Source: Oscillospiraceae bacterium | Lineage (GTDB): Bacteria > Bacillota > Clostridia > Oscillospirales > Oscillospiraceae | NCBI GenBank assembly: GCA_015067585.1 | Contig: SVMC01000011.1 | Location: 1 to 51,169 of the forward strand | Reading direction: 5' to 3' | DNA length: 51,169 nt | Shown here: positions 17,907-25,186 of the stretch, piece by piece | How the letters are laid out: each line of letters opens with the position of its first letter | Numbering within the stretch: the stretch's first letter is position 1 | Position numbers and translations under genes: made by a program | Notes under the pieces: generated by a model | Database searches by the model: none | What the model was told of the DNA's origin: nothing | Seen by the model: only the letters and a program-made list of their open reading frames with translations

Positions 17907-17942
17907 ATTTGCACCCCCTGACCTCAAAAGGGGGTGCATTTG
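17907..17942 (+). terminator. Terminator of the small membrane protein gene
   Basis: TGCACCCCCT/AGGGGGTGCA form a 10-bp stem followed by TTTGT, 9 bases after the stop. Confidence 0.75.
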
Positions 17943-18042
17943 TATCAAAATCAGGGTTAGTCTTCAAAGGAGCGCTATACAAACCATTTACCAGTTTGGG
18001 CCGGTATTTGCGTTTGCCGTCCCGCTCCATAAGTAAACTGCC

Positions 18043-18075
18043 GCCCGGAAGCAATCGCTTCCGGGCGTTTTGTTT
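18043..18075 (+). terminator. Second strong hairpin with T-run, no obvious gene upstream
   Basis: GCCCGGAAGC/GCTTCCGGGC is a perfect 10-bp stem with an AATC loop, followed by GTTTTGTTT. The ~100 bases between the previous terminator and this one hold no ORF with a binding site on the plus strand. They may contain the remnant of a lost gene. Confidence 0.6.
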
Positions 18076-18114
18076 GCTTATATCAAGGCAGTGTATAGAA
18101 CGATAATACAAATC

Positions 18115-18324
18115 CTATATTTGCGTTCCATCCGGGAATGTGATTGTTACTTTTATCTCCGCCCCCAATGCCTCAGCGATTTTCTCCAGATCCGCCGAGG
18201 AAAACTTCCCGGTCTTCATTCGCTGTCCGAATGCCTGCGGCGTTGTGTTCAACCTTCTTGCTAAATCAGCCTCGCTGATCTTTGCATATGCTTCTGCCAT
18301 TCTAATTTTAGCAGGAATATCCAT
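18115..18324 (-). CDS. Minimal XRE-type helix-turn-helix regulator
   Basis: A 69-residue protein that is little more than one HTH domain: MAEAYAKISEADLARRLNTTPQAFGQRMKTGKFSSADLEKIAEALG covers the five-helix Cro/CI pattern. GGGAGGGGACGAA precedes the ATG. A strong promoter with an overlapping palindrome lies just upstream, which suggests autoregulation. It is divergent from a 28-residue ORF, forming what looks like the switch of a small mobile element, although no integrase or other mobility gene is visible. Confidence 0.82.
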   Translation of the reverse strand: MDIPAKIRMAEAYAKISEADLARRLNTTPQAFGQRMKTGKFSSADLEKIAEALGAEIKVTITFPDGTQI

Positions 18325-18339
18325 TTCGTCCCCTCCCTT

Positions 18340-18374
18340 TATTCTAAAATAAAGAATATCCTTTAATATGTCAA
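18340..18374 (-). promoter_or_regulatory. Promoter and likely operator of the HTH regulator
   Basis: On the minus strand TTGACA and TATTTT are 17 bases apart (18346-18374). The perfect inverted repeat TATTCT-N7-AGAATA (18340-18358) overlaps the -10, as expected for an autorepressor site. Confidence 0.65.
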
Positions 18375-18415
18375 GAAAAATTTTTCAAAAATAAATAAAA
18401 TCCGCAAGAAAACAC

Positions 18416-18444
18416 TTGGCAAAACAAAGGTTTTACTTTATAAC
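18416..18444 (+). promoter_or_regulatory. Divergent promoter for the 28-residue ORF
   Basis: TTGGCA and TATAAC are 17 bases apart. The inverted repeat AAAAC-AAAG-GTTTT (18421-18434) lies in the spacer and could be a repressor site. Confidence 0.55.
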
Positions 18445-18494
18445 CACAGATGTAAGGAAGAGATGCAAAATCTCTTCGGTAAGGAGAAAGCGCA

Positions 18495-18581
18495 ATGGAC
18501 GGCAAGAAAAAAGAAGCCCTGCAAGAGCTTCTAAAGCTTATCGCGGATCATCCCAAATTATCGTTTTTTGAGAGCTTGTAA
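18495..18581 (+). CDS. 28-residue ORF with a good ribosome binding site
   Basis: The frame reads MDGKKKEALQELLKLIAD then HPKLSFFESL and a stop. AAGGAG lies 8 bases before the ATG and a promoter-like pair about 50 bases further upstream. A small stem AAGAGAT/ATCTCTT sits in the leader. The peptide is predicted to be a short amphipathic helix with a basic start. It may be a regulatory peptide, a truncated gene, or chance; the combination of promoter, leader and binding site argues for translation. Confidence 0.5.
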   Translation: MDGKKKEALQELLKLIADHPKLSFFESL

Positions 18582-18653
18582 ACTTTGACTTGCATCTAAA
18601 CTATAGACCCAGAACAGAAGTTTATAATTTATTGAAGTTTAGTTGAGAAAAAA

Positions 18654-18662
18654 TGCTATAAT
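18654..18662 (+). promoter_or_regulatory. Extended -10 promoter of the two-component system
   Basis: TGCTATAAT is a perfect extended -10. Upstream, GAAGTTTA occurs twice (18617 and 18634) 17 bases apart and may be a binding site for the response regulator itself. Confidence 0.55.
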
Positions 18663-18694
18663 AGCGATAAGAAACTTTTTCAGGAGGAGTTGTG

Positions 18695-19366
18695 ATGCTG
18701 AAGATATTGATTGCCGAGGATGATCGGGAGCTGCGGCAGTTGTTTTCCCATGTGTTGAACCGGCATGGTTATACGGTTACCGGCGTATCCAACGGCCAGG
18801 AAGCGCTGGATGCCATGGATGCAGATTACTATAATATGATCATCTCCGATATTATGATGCCGGTAATGGATGGCTATGAACTGGTACGCCAACTCCGGGA
18901 TGTGGGCAACACAACCCCGGTACTGATGATCACCGCCAAGGATGCCTTTGATGATATGCGCCTTGGCTTCCAATCCGGTGTGGACGATTATATGGTCAAG
19001 CCCATCAATGTCAACGAGATGGTTCTGCGTGTACAGGCACTGCTCCGTCGTGCGCAAATGATCAATGACCGGAGGCAGACCATAGGCAACACCTTGATGG
19101 AATGCGATTCGCTGACCGTTACCACCGCAGGAGAAAGTACGGTTTTGCCACAGAAGGAATTTATGCTCCTTTATAAAATGGCAGCCTATCCCGGAAAGAT
19201 ATTCACCCGTCAGCAGCTGATGGACGAGATCTGGGGTTATGATTCCGAGAGCGATACCCACACCGTAGATGTACATATCGGCAGGCTCCGTGACCGCTTT
19301 CGGGACAACAAGGATTTTAAGATCGTCACGATCCGTGGTGTTGGCTATAAGGTGGTGAAATTGTGA
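18695..19366 (+). CDS. OmpR-family response regulator
   Basis: A 223-residue two-domain regulator. The receiver domain has the acidic pair D9/D10, the phospho-acceptor D52 in IISDIMMP, a Thr in the MITAKD segment and the conserved Lys in MVKP. A winged-helix DNA-binding domain follows, with the typical ending DVHIGRLRDRFRD...IVTIRGVGYKVV. GGAGG lies 7 bases before the ATG at 18695; a GTG at 18692 is less well placed. It overlaps the kinase gene by 4 bases, so the two are translationally coupled. It lies directly upstream of the lipid gene cluster. Confidence 0.95.
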   Translation: MLKILIAEDDRELRQLFSHVLNRHGYTVTGVSNGQEALDAMDADYYNMIISDIMMPVMDGYELVRQLRDVGNTTPVLMITAKDAFDDMRLGFQSGVDDYMVKPINVNEMVLRVQALLRRAQMINDRRQTIGNTLMECDSLTVTTAGESTVLPQKEFMLLYKMAAYPGKIFTRQQLMDEIWGYDSESDTHTVDVHIGRLRDRFRDNKDFKIVTIRGVGYKVVKL

Positions 19367-20421
19367 ATACCAGAGAACGCTTTGAAAAGGTCAGACAGGA
19401 ACAGCGAAATCGGTTTAGTCTTCGGACGAGACTGACGCTTTTTGTCACCTTAGAAATGCTGGTATGTGTGCTGATCGGTTATGGTCTGGACCGGCTGTTC
19501 AACAATGTACTTCCTTTTGGTTGGGAGGTGCCGCTGGAACTGGAGCTGGTCGGCAGCTGTCTGCTGATCGGTGCACTTGTTACCGGTCTGCTTTCTAAGC
19601 TTTTCTTTCAACCTGTCAAAAAACTGCGAGGTGCTATGGACAAGGTGGCAGAGGGTGATTTCTCCGTCCGGTTGGAGGAAAAATCCACTTCCAAAGAAAT
19701 CATGGAGATATACACCGGTTTTAATTTAATGGCCCATGAACTGAGTTCCACAGAGATTTTGCAGACGGATTTTGTTTCCAATGTGTCCCACGAGTTCAAG
19801 ACACCCATCAATGCCATCGAGGGCTACTCCACACTGTTGCAGGATGCTGACAATCTGGACGATAATCAGCAAGAATACATAGATAAGATCCTGTTCAACA
19901 CCCAGCGGCTGTCTTCTTTGGTGGGTAGCATTCTGCTGCTTTCCAAGCTGGAAAATCAGCAGATCCCTACGAATCAGACCGAGTACCGCCTGGATGAACA
20001 GATCCGGAAGTCCATTGTGGCGTTGGAGCCTGCATGGGAAAAGAAGGATATCGAATTTGATGTGGAGTTGGATAGGGTCAGCTATTTGGGCAACGAGGCG
20101 ATGATGCAACATGTTTGGGACAATTTGATTTCCAACGCCATCAAATTCAGCCCTAATGGAAGTACAGTAAGAATCCATCTTACTAAGAAACTGAAAAAAC
20201 TGATTTTTTCCATAGAAGATCAAGGACCCGGGCTGACAGAGGAAGCGCAGAACCATATCTTTGATAAATTTTACCAAGGAGATTCTTCTCACAAGCAGGA
20301 AGGCAATGGCCTTGGCCTTGCACTTGTCAAGCGTATTTTGACCATTGAGAAGGGTCAGATCACGGCAGAAAACCGCCCAGAGGGTGGCTGCCGTTTTACA
20401 GTTACACTGCGGACAAATTAG
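19363..20421 (+). CDS. Membrane sensor histidine kinase
   Basis: A 352-residue kinase starting with GTG in a GTGA overlap with the regulator stop. Two membrane segments (about residues 23-43 and 62-82) are separated by only a short loop, so the extracellular sensing part is small and the signal may be in the membrane. A HAMP domain follows, then the HisKA box VSHEFKTPINAIEGY with phospho-acceptor H143, and an ATPase domain with WDNLISNAIKFS (N box), DQGPGL (G1) and GNGLGLALVKRI (G2). All catalytic motifs are intact. Confidence 0.95.
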   Translation: MNTRERFEKVRQEQRNRFSLRTRLTLFVTLEMLVCVLIGYGLDRLFNNVLPFGWEVPLELELVGSCLLIGALVTGLLSKLFFQPVKKLRGAMDKVAEGDFSVRLEEKSTSKEIMEIYTGFNLMAHELSSTEILQTDFVSNVSHEFKTPINAIEGYSTLLQDADNLDDNQQEYIDKILFNTQRLSSLVGSILLLSKLENQQIPTNQTEYRLDEQIRKSIVALEPAWEKKDIEFDVELDRVSYLGNEAMMQHVWDNLISNAIKFSPNGSTVRIHLTKKLKKLIFSIEDQGPGLTEEAQNHIFDKFYQGDSSHKQEGNGLGLALVKRILTIEKGQITAENRPEGGCRFTVTLRTN

Positions 20422-20441
20422 AATACAGGGCAACAACATAC

Positions 20442-20479
20442 AAAAGGGGTATCCGGCTTTTGCCGGATGCCCCTTTTTC
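20442..20479 (+). terminator. Terminator after the two-component system
   Basis: AAAAGGGG-ATCCGGC pairs with GCCGGAT-CCCCTTTTT in a long stem 20 bases after the kinase stop. The lipid cluster therefore probably has its own promoter. Confidence 0.85.
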
Positions 20480-20487
20480 AACAATAA

Positions 20488-20516
20488 TTGACTTTGGATT
20501 TACCTTCAGTTGTAAC
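20488..20516 (+). promoter_or_regulatory. Possible promoter of the lipid cluster
   Basis: TTGACT and TGTAAC are separated by 17 bases, right after the terminator and about 48 bases before the first gene. The -10 is weak, as would suit an activated promoter. Confidence 0.45.
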
Positions 20517-20563
20517 TCCATTTTTATACTGCCTTCATATAACGGACTCGGAGGCGGAAGATT

Positions 20564-21136
20564 GTGGAAGAAAAGTACAAACATAGGATCGTGACGATCC
20601 CCAATATTTTGTCCCTGTTTCGACTGCTGCTGATCCCGGTGATCCTGTGGCTGTACATAGTTAAGCAAGATCCCCTATGGACGACTGCCATACTGGTATT
20701 GTCCGGTGTTACAGATGTTGTGGACGGCATCATCGCCCGGAAATGCCATATGACCAGTGATTTTGGCAAAGCCTTTGATCCCGTAGCGGATAAACTGACC
20801 CAAATTGCAATGCTGTTTTGCTTGGTGAGCCGGCATCGCTGGATGTTGCTGCCACTCTGCGTGATGGTGGTAAAAGAAGTATCCGCCGGTATTTTGGGGT
20901 TACTGGTGATCCGCAAGACAGGAAAAGTAGATGGTGCGGTTTGGCACGGAAAGGCAACTACTGTGTCTCTATACAGCATGATGATCATTCATCTGATTTG
21001 GTTCAATATCCCCGGTGTGGTTTCCGGCATTTTGATCGGCGCCTGCACTGCGCTGGCTTTGCTGTCTGCCTTCTTGTACAGCAGAGAGAATTTGAAGACG
21101 CTGCAAAGCAGGAGGAAAGAATATGCCCAAAATTGA
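20564..21136 (+). CDS. CDP-diacylglycerol-dependent phosphatidyltransferase (PgsA-like)
   Basis: A 190-residue membrane enzyme. The signature is complete: D51, D54, G55, A58, R59, G68, D72, D76. Length and N-terminus (TIPNILSLFRLLLIPVI) resemble phosphatidylglycerophosphate synthase. It is the second such enzyme in the window, so it may use another acceptor or be conditional. It starts with GTG; GGAGG lies 9 bases upstream. It heads the cluster and overlaps the next small gene by 14 bases. Confidence 0.87.
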   Translation: MEEKYKHRIVTIPNILSLFRLLLIPVILWLYIVKQDPLWTTAILVLSGVTDVVDGIIARKCHMTSDFGKAFDPVADKLTQIAMLFCLVSRHRWMLLPLCVMVVKEVSAGILGLLVIRKTGKVDGAVWHGKATTVSLYSMMIIHLIWFNIPGVVSGILIGACTALALLSAFLYSRENLKTLQSRRKEYAQN

Positions 21137-21263
21137 GAAATGGATCAAGCCGGCACGCACCGTGCTGTGCGAGATCTTTACGGTATGCACAATCATCATG
21201 CTTTTTGCAGGCAGTGCGGCGGTGAGAAAGCAGGTGGATTATGATCCTTTTATATATTCTTGA
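21123..21263 (+). CDS. 46-residue membrane peptide inside the lipid cluster
   Basis: A short frame starts MPKIEKWIKPARTV, has one hydrophobic segment (about residues 14-34) and ends VDYDPFIYS. GGAGG lies 7 bases before the ATG, as good a site as any in the cluster. It overlaps the phosphatidyltransferase gene by 14 bases and the acyltransferase gene by 23, which indicates coupled translation. I do not recognise a family. It may be a subunit or regulator of one of its neighbours, or a translational coupler. Confidence 0.65.
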   Translation: MPKIEKWIKPARTVLCEIFTVCTIIMLFAGSAAVRKQVDYDPFIYS

Positions 21264-21987
21264 AATCCTCCTTGGATTGTTTTTACTGTATGTGCTGTTC
21301 CTTGGTGTTTGTTCGCTGCTTGTAAATCCGGAGAGGGAGTATGCTAAAAACAGTAATTTCTACCGTTTTCTTTTGGACAGCGCCACGGCAGCTGCTATGA
21401 AGCTTCTGCGAATCCGGGTCCATACAAATGGCATGGAGATGCTCCCGGAAGATACAAAAGTGCTGTTTGTCAGTAACCATCGGTCTAATTTTGACCCTAT
21501 TGTTACCTGGTACGCACTGAAGGAACGGAAGATTGCGTTTGTCTCTAAACCCAGTAATTTTAAGATCCCTTTCTTTGGAAGGATCATCCGCAAGTGCTGC
21601 TTTCTGCCCATTGACCGGGAGAATCCCCGAAAGGCGATCGTTACCATAAACAAGGCAGCAAAACTGCTACAAAAGCAGGAGGTGTCCATCGGCATCTATC
21701 CGGAGGGTACACGGAGCAAAACCGGACAGCTGCTGCCCTTCCATAACGGTGTATTCAAGATCGCCCAAAAGGCAGAGTCACCAATTGCGGTGCTCAGTAT
21801 CACCGGCACGGAAAAGATATCCGGTAGAACGCCATTTCAGCCTACCGATGTGTATTTGGATGTGCTGGAGGTCTTTCCCGGCGAGAACATAAAAGAAAGC
21901 AAAACAGAAACGATTGGCATGATGGTTCGCCATCTGATTCTGACTAACACAGAAAAGAGAGATGTAATATGGCAAAAGGATATGTGA
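21241..21987 (+). CDS. 1-acyl-glycerol-3-phosphate acyltransferase (PlsC-like)
   Basis: A 248-residue acyltransferase with an N-terminal membrane helix (residues 2-28). The catalytic HX4D motif is NHRSNFD (H80, D85), and the acceptor-binding motif PEGTRSK is near residue 159. The family makes phosphatidic acid from lysophosphatidic acid. AGGTGG precedes the ATG. It overlaps the lipid kinase gene by 19 bases. Confidence 0.9.
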   Translation: MILLYILEILLGLFLLYVLFLGVCSLLVNPEREYAKNSNFYRFLLDSATAAAMKLLRIRVHTNGMEMLPEDTKVLFVSNHRSNFDPIVTWYALKERKIAFVSKPSNFKIPFFGRIIRKCCFLPIDRENPRKAIVTINKAAKLLQKQEVSIGIYPEGTRSKTGQLLPFHNGVFKIAQKAESPIAVLSITGTEKISGRTPFQPTDVYLDVLEVFPGENIKESKTETIGMMVRHLILTNTEKRDVIWQKDM

Positions 21988-22850
21988 TTTATAACCCGCT
22001 GGCAGGAAACGGCAAGGCGAAAGAGGATTCGCAGCTGCTGCAGATAGTTTTGGATGAGCAGCTGGAATATTACGATATGACCCGAATCACCAACTACGCG
22101 GCTTTTATTAGCGGCATGGAGAAAGAGGATTATCTGGTGATCGTGGGCGGTGACGGTACACTAAACCGATTTGTCAACGATACAAACGGTGTGGAGATCA
22201 CCCAGGAGATCGTATATTACCCAACCGGAACAGGAAATGACTTCGCAAGGGATATGGGTATGGGAGAGAATCCACGCCCCATCACAAAGTATCTTAAGAA
22301 TCTGCCCACTGTGGAGATCAACGGAAAACACTACCGGTTTATCAACGGTGTAGGCTTCGGCATCGACGGTTACTGCTGCCGGGTTGGCGACGAACTTCGT
22401 AAGATCCCCGGCAAAAAGGTGAATTATACCGGTATCGCCATCAAGGGTCTTCTGTTCCACTTTGCACCGAGGAATGCAGCAGTAACTGTGGATGGGGCGG
22501 AATATGCTTACAAAAAGGTTTGGATTGCGCCGACCATGCACGGAAGATACTACGGTGGCGGTATGATTCCCACTCCGCAGCAAGACCGAGCTGCCGGTAA
22601 GCTATCCGTTATGCTGTTCCACGGTGCAGGCAGAATCAGAACGCTGTGCGTGTTTCCCAGTATCTTCAAAGGGGAGCATGTGAAGCATACCAATATGGTT
22701 GCTGTACATACCGGTCACGAAATTACAGTGGAATTTGACAGGCCTACCCCCTTGCAAATCGACGGTGAGACAATTCTTGGCGTAACAAAATATACCGCAA
22801 GATCGGCAGCGAGCAGCATGAATAATCCAAAGGAGAACGCATTATGTTAA
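21969..22850 (+). CDS. Diacylglycerol/lipid kinase family protein
   Basis: A 293-residue DagK/YegS-type lipid kinase. It has NPLAGNGK near the start, the nucleotide motif GGDGT at 60-64 and GTGNDFARD near residue 90. The C-terminal beta domain ends with a LQIDGE segment. The family phosphorylates diacylglycerol or related lipids, returning them to phosphatidic acid. It overlaps both neighbours, so it is translated as part of the operon. Confidence 0.9.
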   Translation: MAKGYVIYNPLAGNGKAKEDSQLLQIVLDEQLEYYDMTRITNYAAFISGMEKEDYLVIVGGDGTLNRFVNDTNGVEITQEIVYYPTGTGNDFARDMGMGENPRPITKYLKNLPTVEINGKHYRFINGVGFGIDGYCCRVGDELRKIPGKKVNYTGIAIKGLLFHFAPRNAAVTVDGAEYAYKKVWIAPTMHGRYYGGGMIPTPQQDRAAGKLSVMLFHGAGRIRTLCVFPSIFKGEHVKHTNMVAVHTGHEITVEFDRPTPLQIDGETILGVTKYTARSAASSMNNPKENALC

Positions 22851-23407
22851 AGCGGAACTTAAGCAGTGTGGCTATGAGCCTTGTGGAATTGATCATCGGC
22901 ATTTTGCTGCTGGTAAATCCCATTGGATTTACTTCCGGCATCATCATTGCCTTTGGCATTGTACTGATGATCATGGGCATCAGCAAAACGATCAAGTATT
23001 TCCGCACAGAACCGGAGAAGGCGGCAGTCAGTCAGATCCTTGTGAAGGGATTACTTATGATTTTGGCCGGTGCTTTCTGTGCCTTCAATTCCCATTGGTT
23101 TATTGCCACTTTCCCGGTTTTGACACTGGTGTACGGCGTGGTGATTCTGATTACAGGCATCACAAAAATTCAATGGACCATCGATATCATCCGTATGAAG
23201 CGGAGTAAATGGTTCTGGATGGTGATCAGCGCAGCGATCTCTGTTCTCTGCGGTATCGCGGTCATTACCAATCCCTTCAGCACCACCGCTGTTTTGTGGA
23301 TGTTCATTGGCATTGCCCTGATCGTTGATGCCGTATTTGATATGATCGGCGGTATTTTCGGCAACCGGGCAAAGAAGGAAGATGAAACTGAAACGCACGA
23401 TTCATAA
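22844..23407 (+). CDS. DUF308 (HdeD-like) membrane protein
   Basis: A 187-residue protein of six hydrophobic helices in three repeated pairs, with GIVLMIMGISKTIKYF and YGVVILITGITKIQWTI showing the internal repeat. This matches the DUF308/HdeD family, whose role is mostly unknown (acid stress in E. coli). It overlaps the kinase gene by 7 bases and the broken YihY gene by 26. Confidence 0.8.
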   Translation: MLKRNLSSVAMSLVELIIGILLLVNPIGFTSGIIIAFGIVLMIMGISKTIKYFRTEPEKAAVSQILVKGLLMILAGAFCAFNSHWFIATFPVLTLVYGVVILITGITKIQWTIDIIRMKRSKWFWMVISAAISVLCGIAVITNPFSTTAVLWMFIGIALIVDAVFDMIGGIFGNRAKKEDETETHDS

Positions 23408-23752
23408 GACCATTACGAATGTCATTGAACACGATGTTCCGAAAAGTGCTGCGGCGCTGACATATAACCTTCTGTTTGCATTGTTTGCGCTGCTGATCTT
23501 TGTCAGTAACCTTTTGGGATTGCTGGATCTGAATGTGGTTTCCATTACCGCTGCCTGCTGCCGATTATGCCGGACGATGTGGTTTCCCTTCCGGAATCTT
23601 ATCTGAATCATATTACTGATAATTCAAGCCGGGCTTTGTTTTGGTTCTCCCTTGTGTTTATAGTATGGAACAACCGGATACCCATGAAAAAAGTTTACTT
23701 TGAGTTGACATTCCTGCAGTATCCTTTGAGCAATATAATGGAGGGACTATGA
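23382..23752 (+). pseudogene. Truncated, frameshifted YihY/BrkB-family membrane protein
   Basis: The first frame (HKTITNVIEHDVPKSAAALTYNLLF) is the typical start of YihY/BrkB-like proteins. Near 23552 the homology moves to another frame (LLPIMPDDVV, then SYLNHITDNSSRALFWFSLVF), and it stops near 23670, less than half way along a normal ~280-residue protein. A single-base indel plus a 3' deletion explain this. The remaining bases to 23752 are unrelated. The defect lies inside an otherwise intact cluster. Confidence 0.72.
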
Positions 23753-24525
23753 TGAGCGAGAAGAAAACATCAGCATTATTTCAGATTATAAAGTGGTGTG
23801 TGAAGGTTTTTTACCCCAAAACTCAAGTGGAGGGTGTGGAGAATCTTCCTGACGGGCCGGTGATCATTGTCGCTAATCATTGCCAGATGAACGGCCCTAT
23901 CGTAGGTGAATTGTATGTACCCGGAGAGCCTTATATCTGGTGTGCCGGTGAAATGATGCACTTAAAGGATGTGCCGGAATATGCCTTCCGGGACTTTTGG
24001 AGTCAGAAGCCTAAGTGGACCCATCCGGGCTATAAGCTACTGTCTTACATCATTGCGCCGTTGGCGGCTTGTATATTCAACAATGCCCGGACCATCGGTG
24101 TGTACCACGATACCCGTATCCTCTCCACCTTCAAAAACACGGTAAAGAAGCTGCAGGAGGGAAAGCGTGTTGTGATCTTCCCGGAGCATGATGTGACGCA
24201 TAATCATATCGTATACGACTTTCAGGATAAGTTCATTGACATCGCAAAACTATACTATAAGAAAACCGGAAAGGAACTGCGCTTTGTTCCTATGTACATA
24301 GCACCGAAGCTGAAGAAGATATGCCTGGGCAAGCCGGTACGGTTCTGTGCCGCCGAGCCGATGGATGCCGAGCGCAGACGGATCTGTACATATCTGATGG
24401 ATGAGATTACCGCCATTGCAGAGGCCCTTCCGGAGCATACTGTGGTGCCGTACCGGAACATTCCGAAAAAAGACTATCCCAAAAACCGACCTGAGGAGCA
24501 TGTCTATGAAAAAACCGGTGGTTGA
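23752..24525 (+). CDS. PlsC-like acyltransferase with altered HX4D motif
   Basis: A 257-residue protein of the glycerolipid acyltransferase superfamily, seen from VEGVENLPDGPVIIVANH and a FPEHDVTHN segment in the place of the family's FPEGTRS. The catalytic HX4D is not conserved: H43 is followed by CQMNG, so the Asp is Gly48. It may be a divergent acyltransferase that uses a different residue, or have lost activity. GGAGGG lies before two adjacent ATG codons; the second (23752) has the better spacing. The start overlaps the last base of the degenerate frame upstream, and the end overlaps the PAP2 gene by 20 bases. Confidence 0.75.
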   Translation: MSEKKTSALFQIIKWCVKVFYPKTQVEGVENLPDGPVIIVANHCQMNGPIVGELYVPGEPYIWCAGEMMHLKDVPEYAFRDFWSQKPKWTHPGYKLLSYIIAPLAACIFNNARTIGVYHDTRILSTFKNTVKKLQEGKRVVIFPEHDVTHNHIVYDFQDKFIDIAKLYYKKTGKELRFVPMYIAPKLKKICLGKPVRFCAAEPMDAERRRICTYLMDEITAIAEALPEHTVVPYRNIPKKDYPKNRPEEHVYEKTGG

Positions 24526-25174
24526 TTACCAAACTTTCCGCTTACGCAAGATAAACGAGCCACAGTTTGCCCATTTGAAGCTATTGCTTGGTTGGGTCGG
24601 CTATTTTATCCTGTACTTTCTCACGGAAAATCTGATCCCGGCGGAAAACTGCACGCCGGTGCATATGTGGCTGGACGATTTGATCCCGTTCTGTGAGTGG
24701 TTTTTGATTCCCTATGTATTCTGGTATGCCTTGATTGTGTTCTCGTTAGGATATTTCCTGCTATATAATGTGGACAGCTTCAAGCGGTTACAGACCTATA
24801 TCATCATTACCCAGATTTTAGCAATGATCTGTTACATTGCTTATCCTACACGGCAGGATCTGCGGCCCGCAGAGTTTGTAAATGATAATTTTCTGACCCA
24901 TTGTGTCAGCTTCTTGTATACCTTCGATACGAATACCGGCGTTTGCCCGTCGCTCCATGTGGCATACTCTTTGGGTATCGCCTCCGTTTGGACGAAGGAA
25001 AAGACCGCCCATCGGGCATGGCGTGCTTTCGTCGTTTTTGCTGTGGTGATGATCTGCCTGTCTACGATGTTTATTAAGCAGCACTCAGCGGTAGATTTCT
25101 TTGCCGCTATCCCTGTGTGCTTGATTGCGGAAGGATTTGTTTATCGGGACAGATATTTTCGGAAGAAGAAATAG
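24506..25174 (+). CDS. PAP2/inositolphosphotransferase-like membrane enzyme
   Basis: A 222-residue protein with about six membrane helices. It has CPSLHVA (C147 to A153, with H151) and KQHSAVDF (H193, D197), the two catalytic segments of the PAP2 fold. The CPSLHVA form is typical of the subgroup that includes Aur1-like inositolphosphorylceramide synthases and sphingomyelin synthases, which move a head group between lipids; simple lipid phosphatase activity is equally possible. GAGGAG lies 7 bases before the ATG at 24506; an in-frame ATG at 24500 is too close. Confidence 0.82.
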   Translation: MKKPVVDYQTFRLRKINEPQFAHLKLLLGWVGYFILYFLTENLIPAENCTPVHMWLDDLIPFCEWFLIPYVFWYALIVFSLGYFLLYNVDSFKRLQTYIIITQILAMICYIAYPTRQDLRPAEFVNDNFLTHCVSFLYTFDTNTGVCPSLHVAYSLGIASVWTKEKTAHRAWRAFVVFAVVMICLSTMFIKQHSAVDFFAAIPVCLIAEGFVYRDRYFRKKK

Positions 25175-25186
25175 AGAGGAAAACCT

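Noticed and set aside
17761-18111. Minus-strand frame of 116 codons across two terminators
   Set aside because: It spans terminator stems and the end of the membrane protein gene and has no ribosome site; the sequence is probably a translated repeat.
23690-23742. Promoter TTGACA...TATAAT before the second acyltransferase gene
   Set aside because: The hexamers are 23 bases apart and the -10 abuts the ribosome site, leaving no room for a normal leader.
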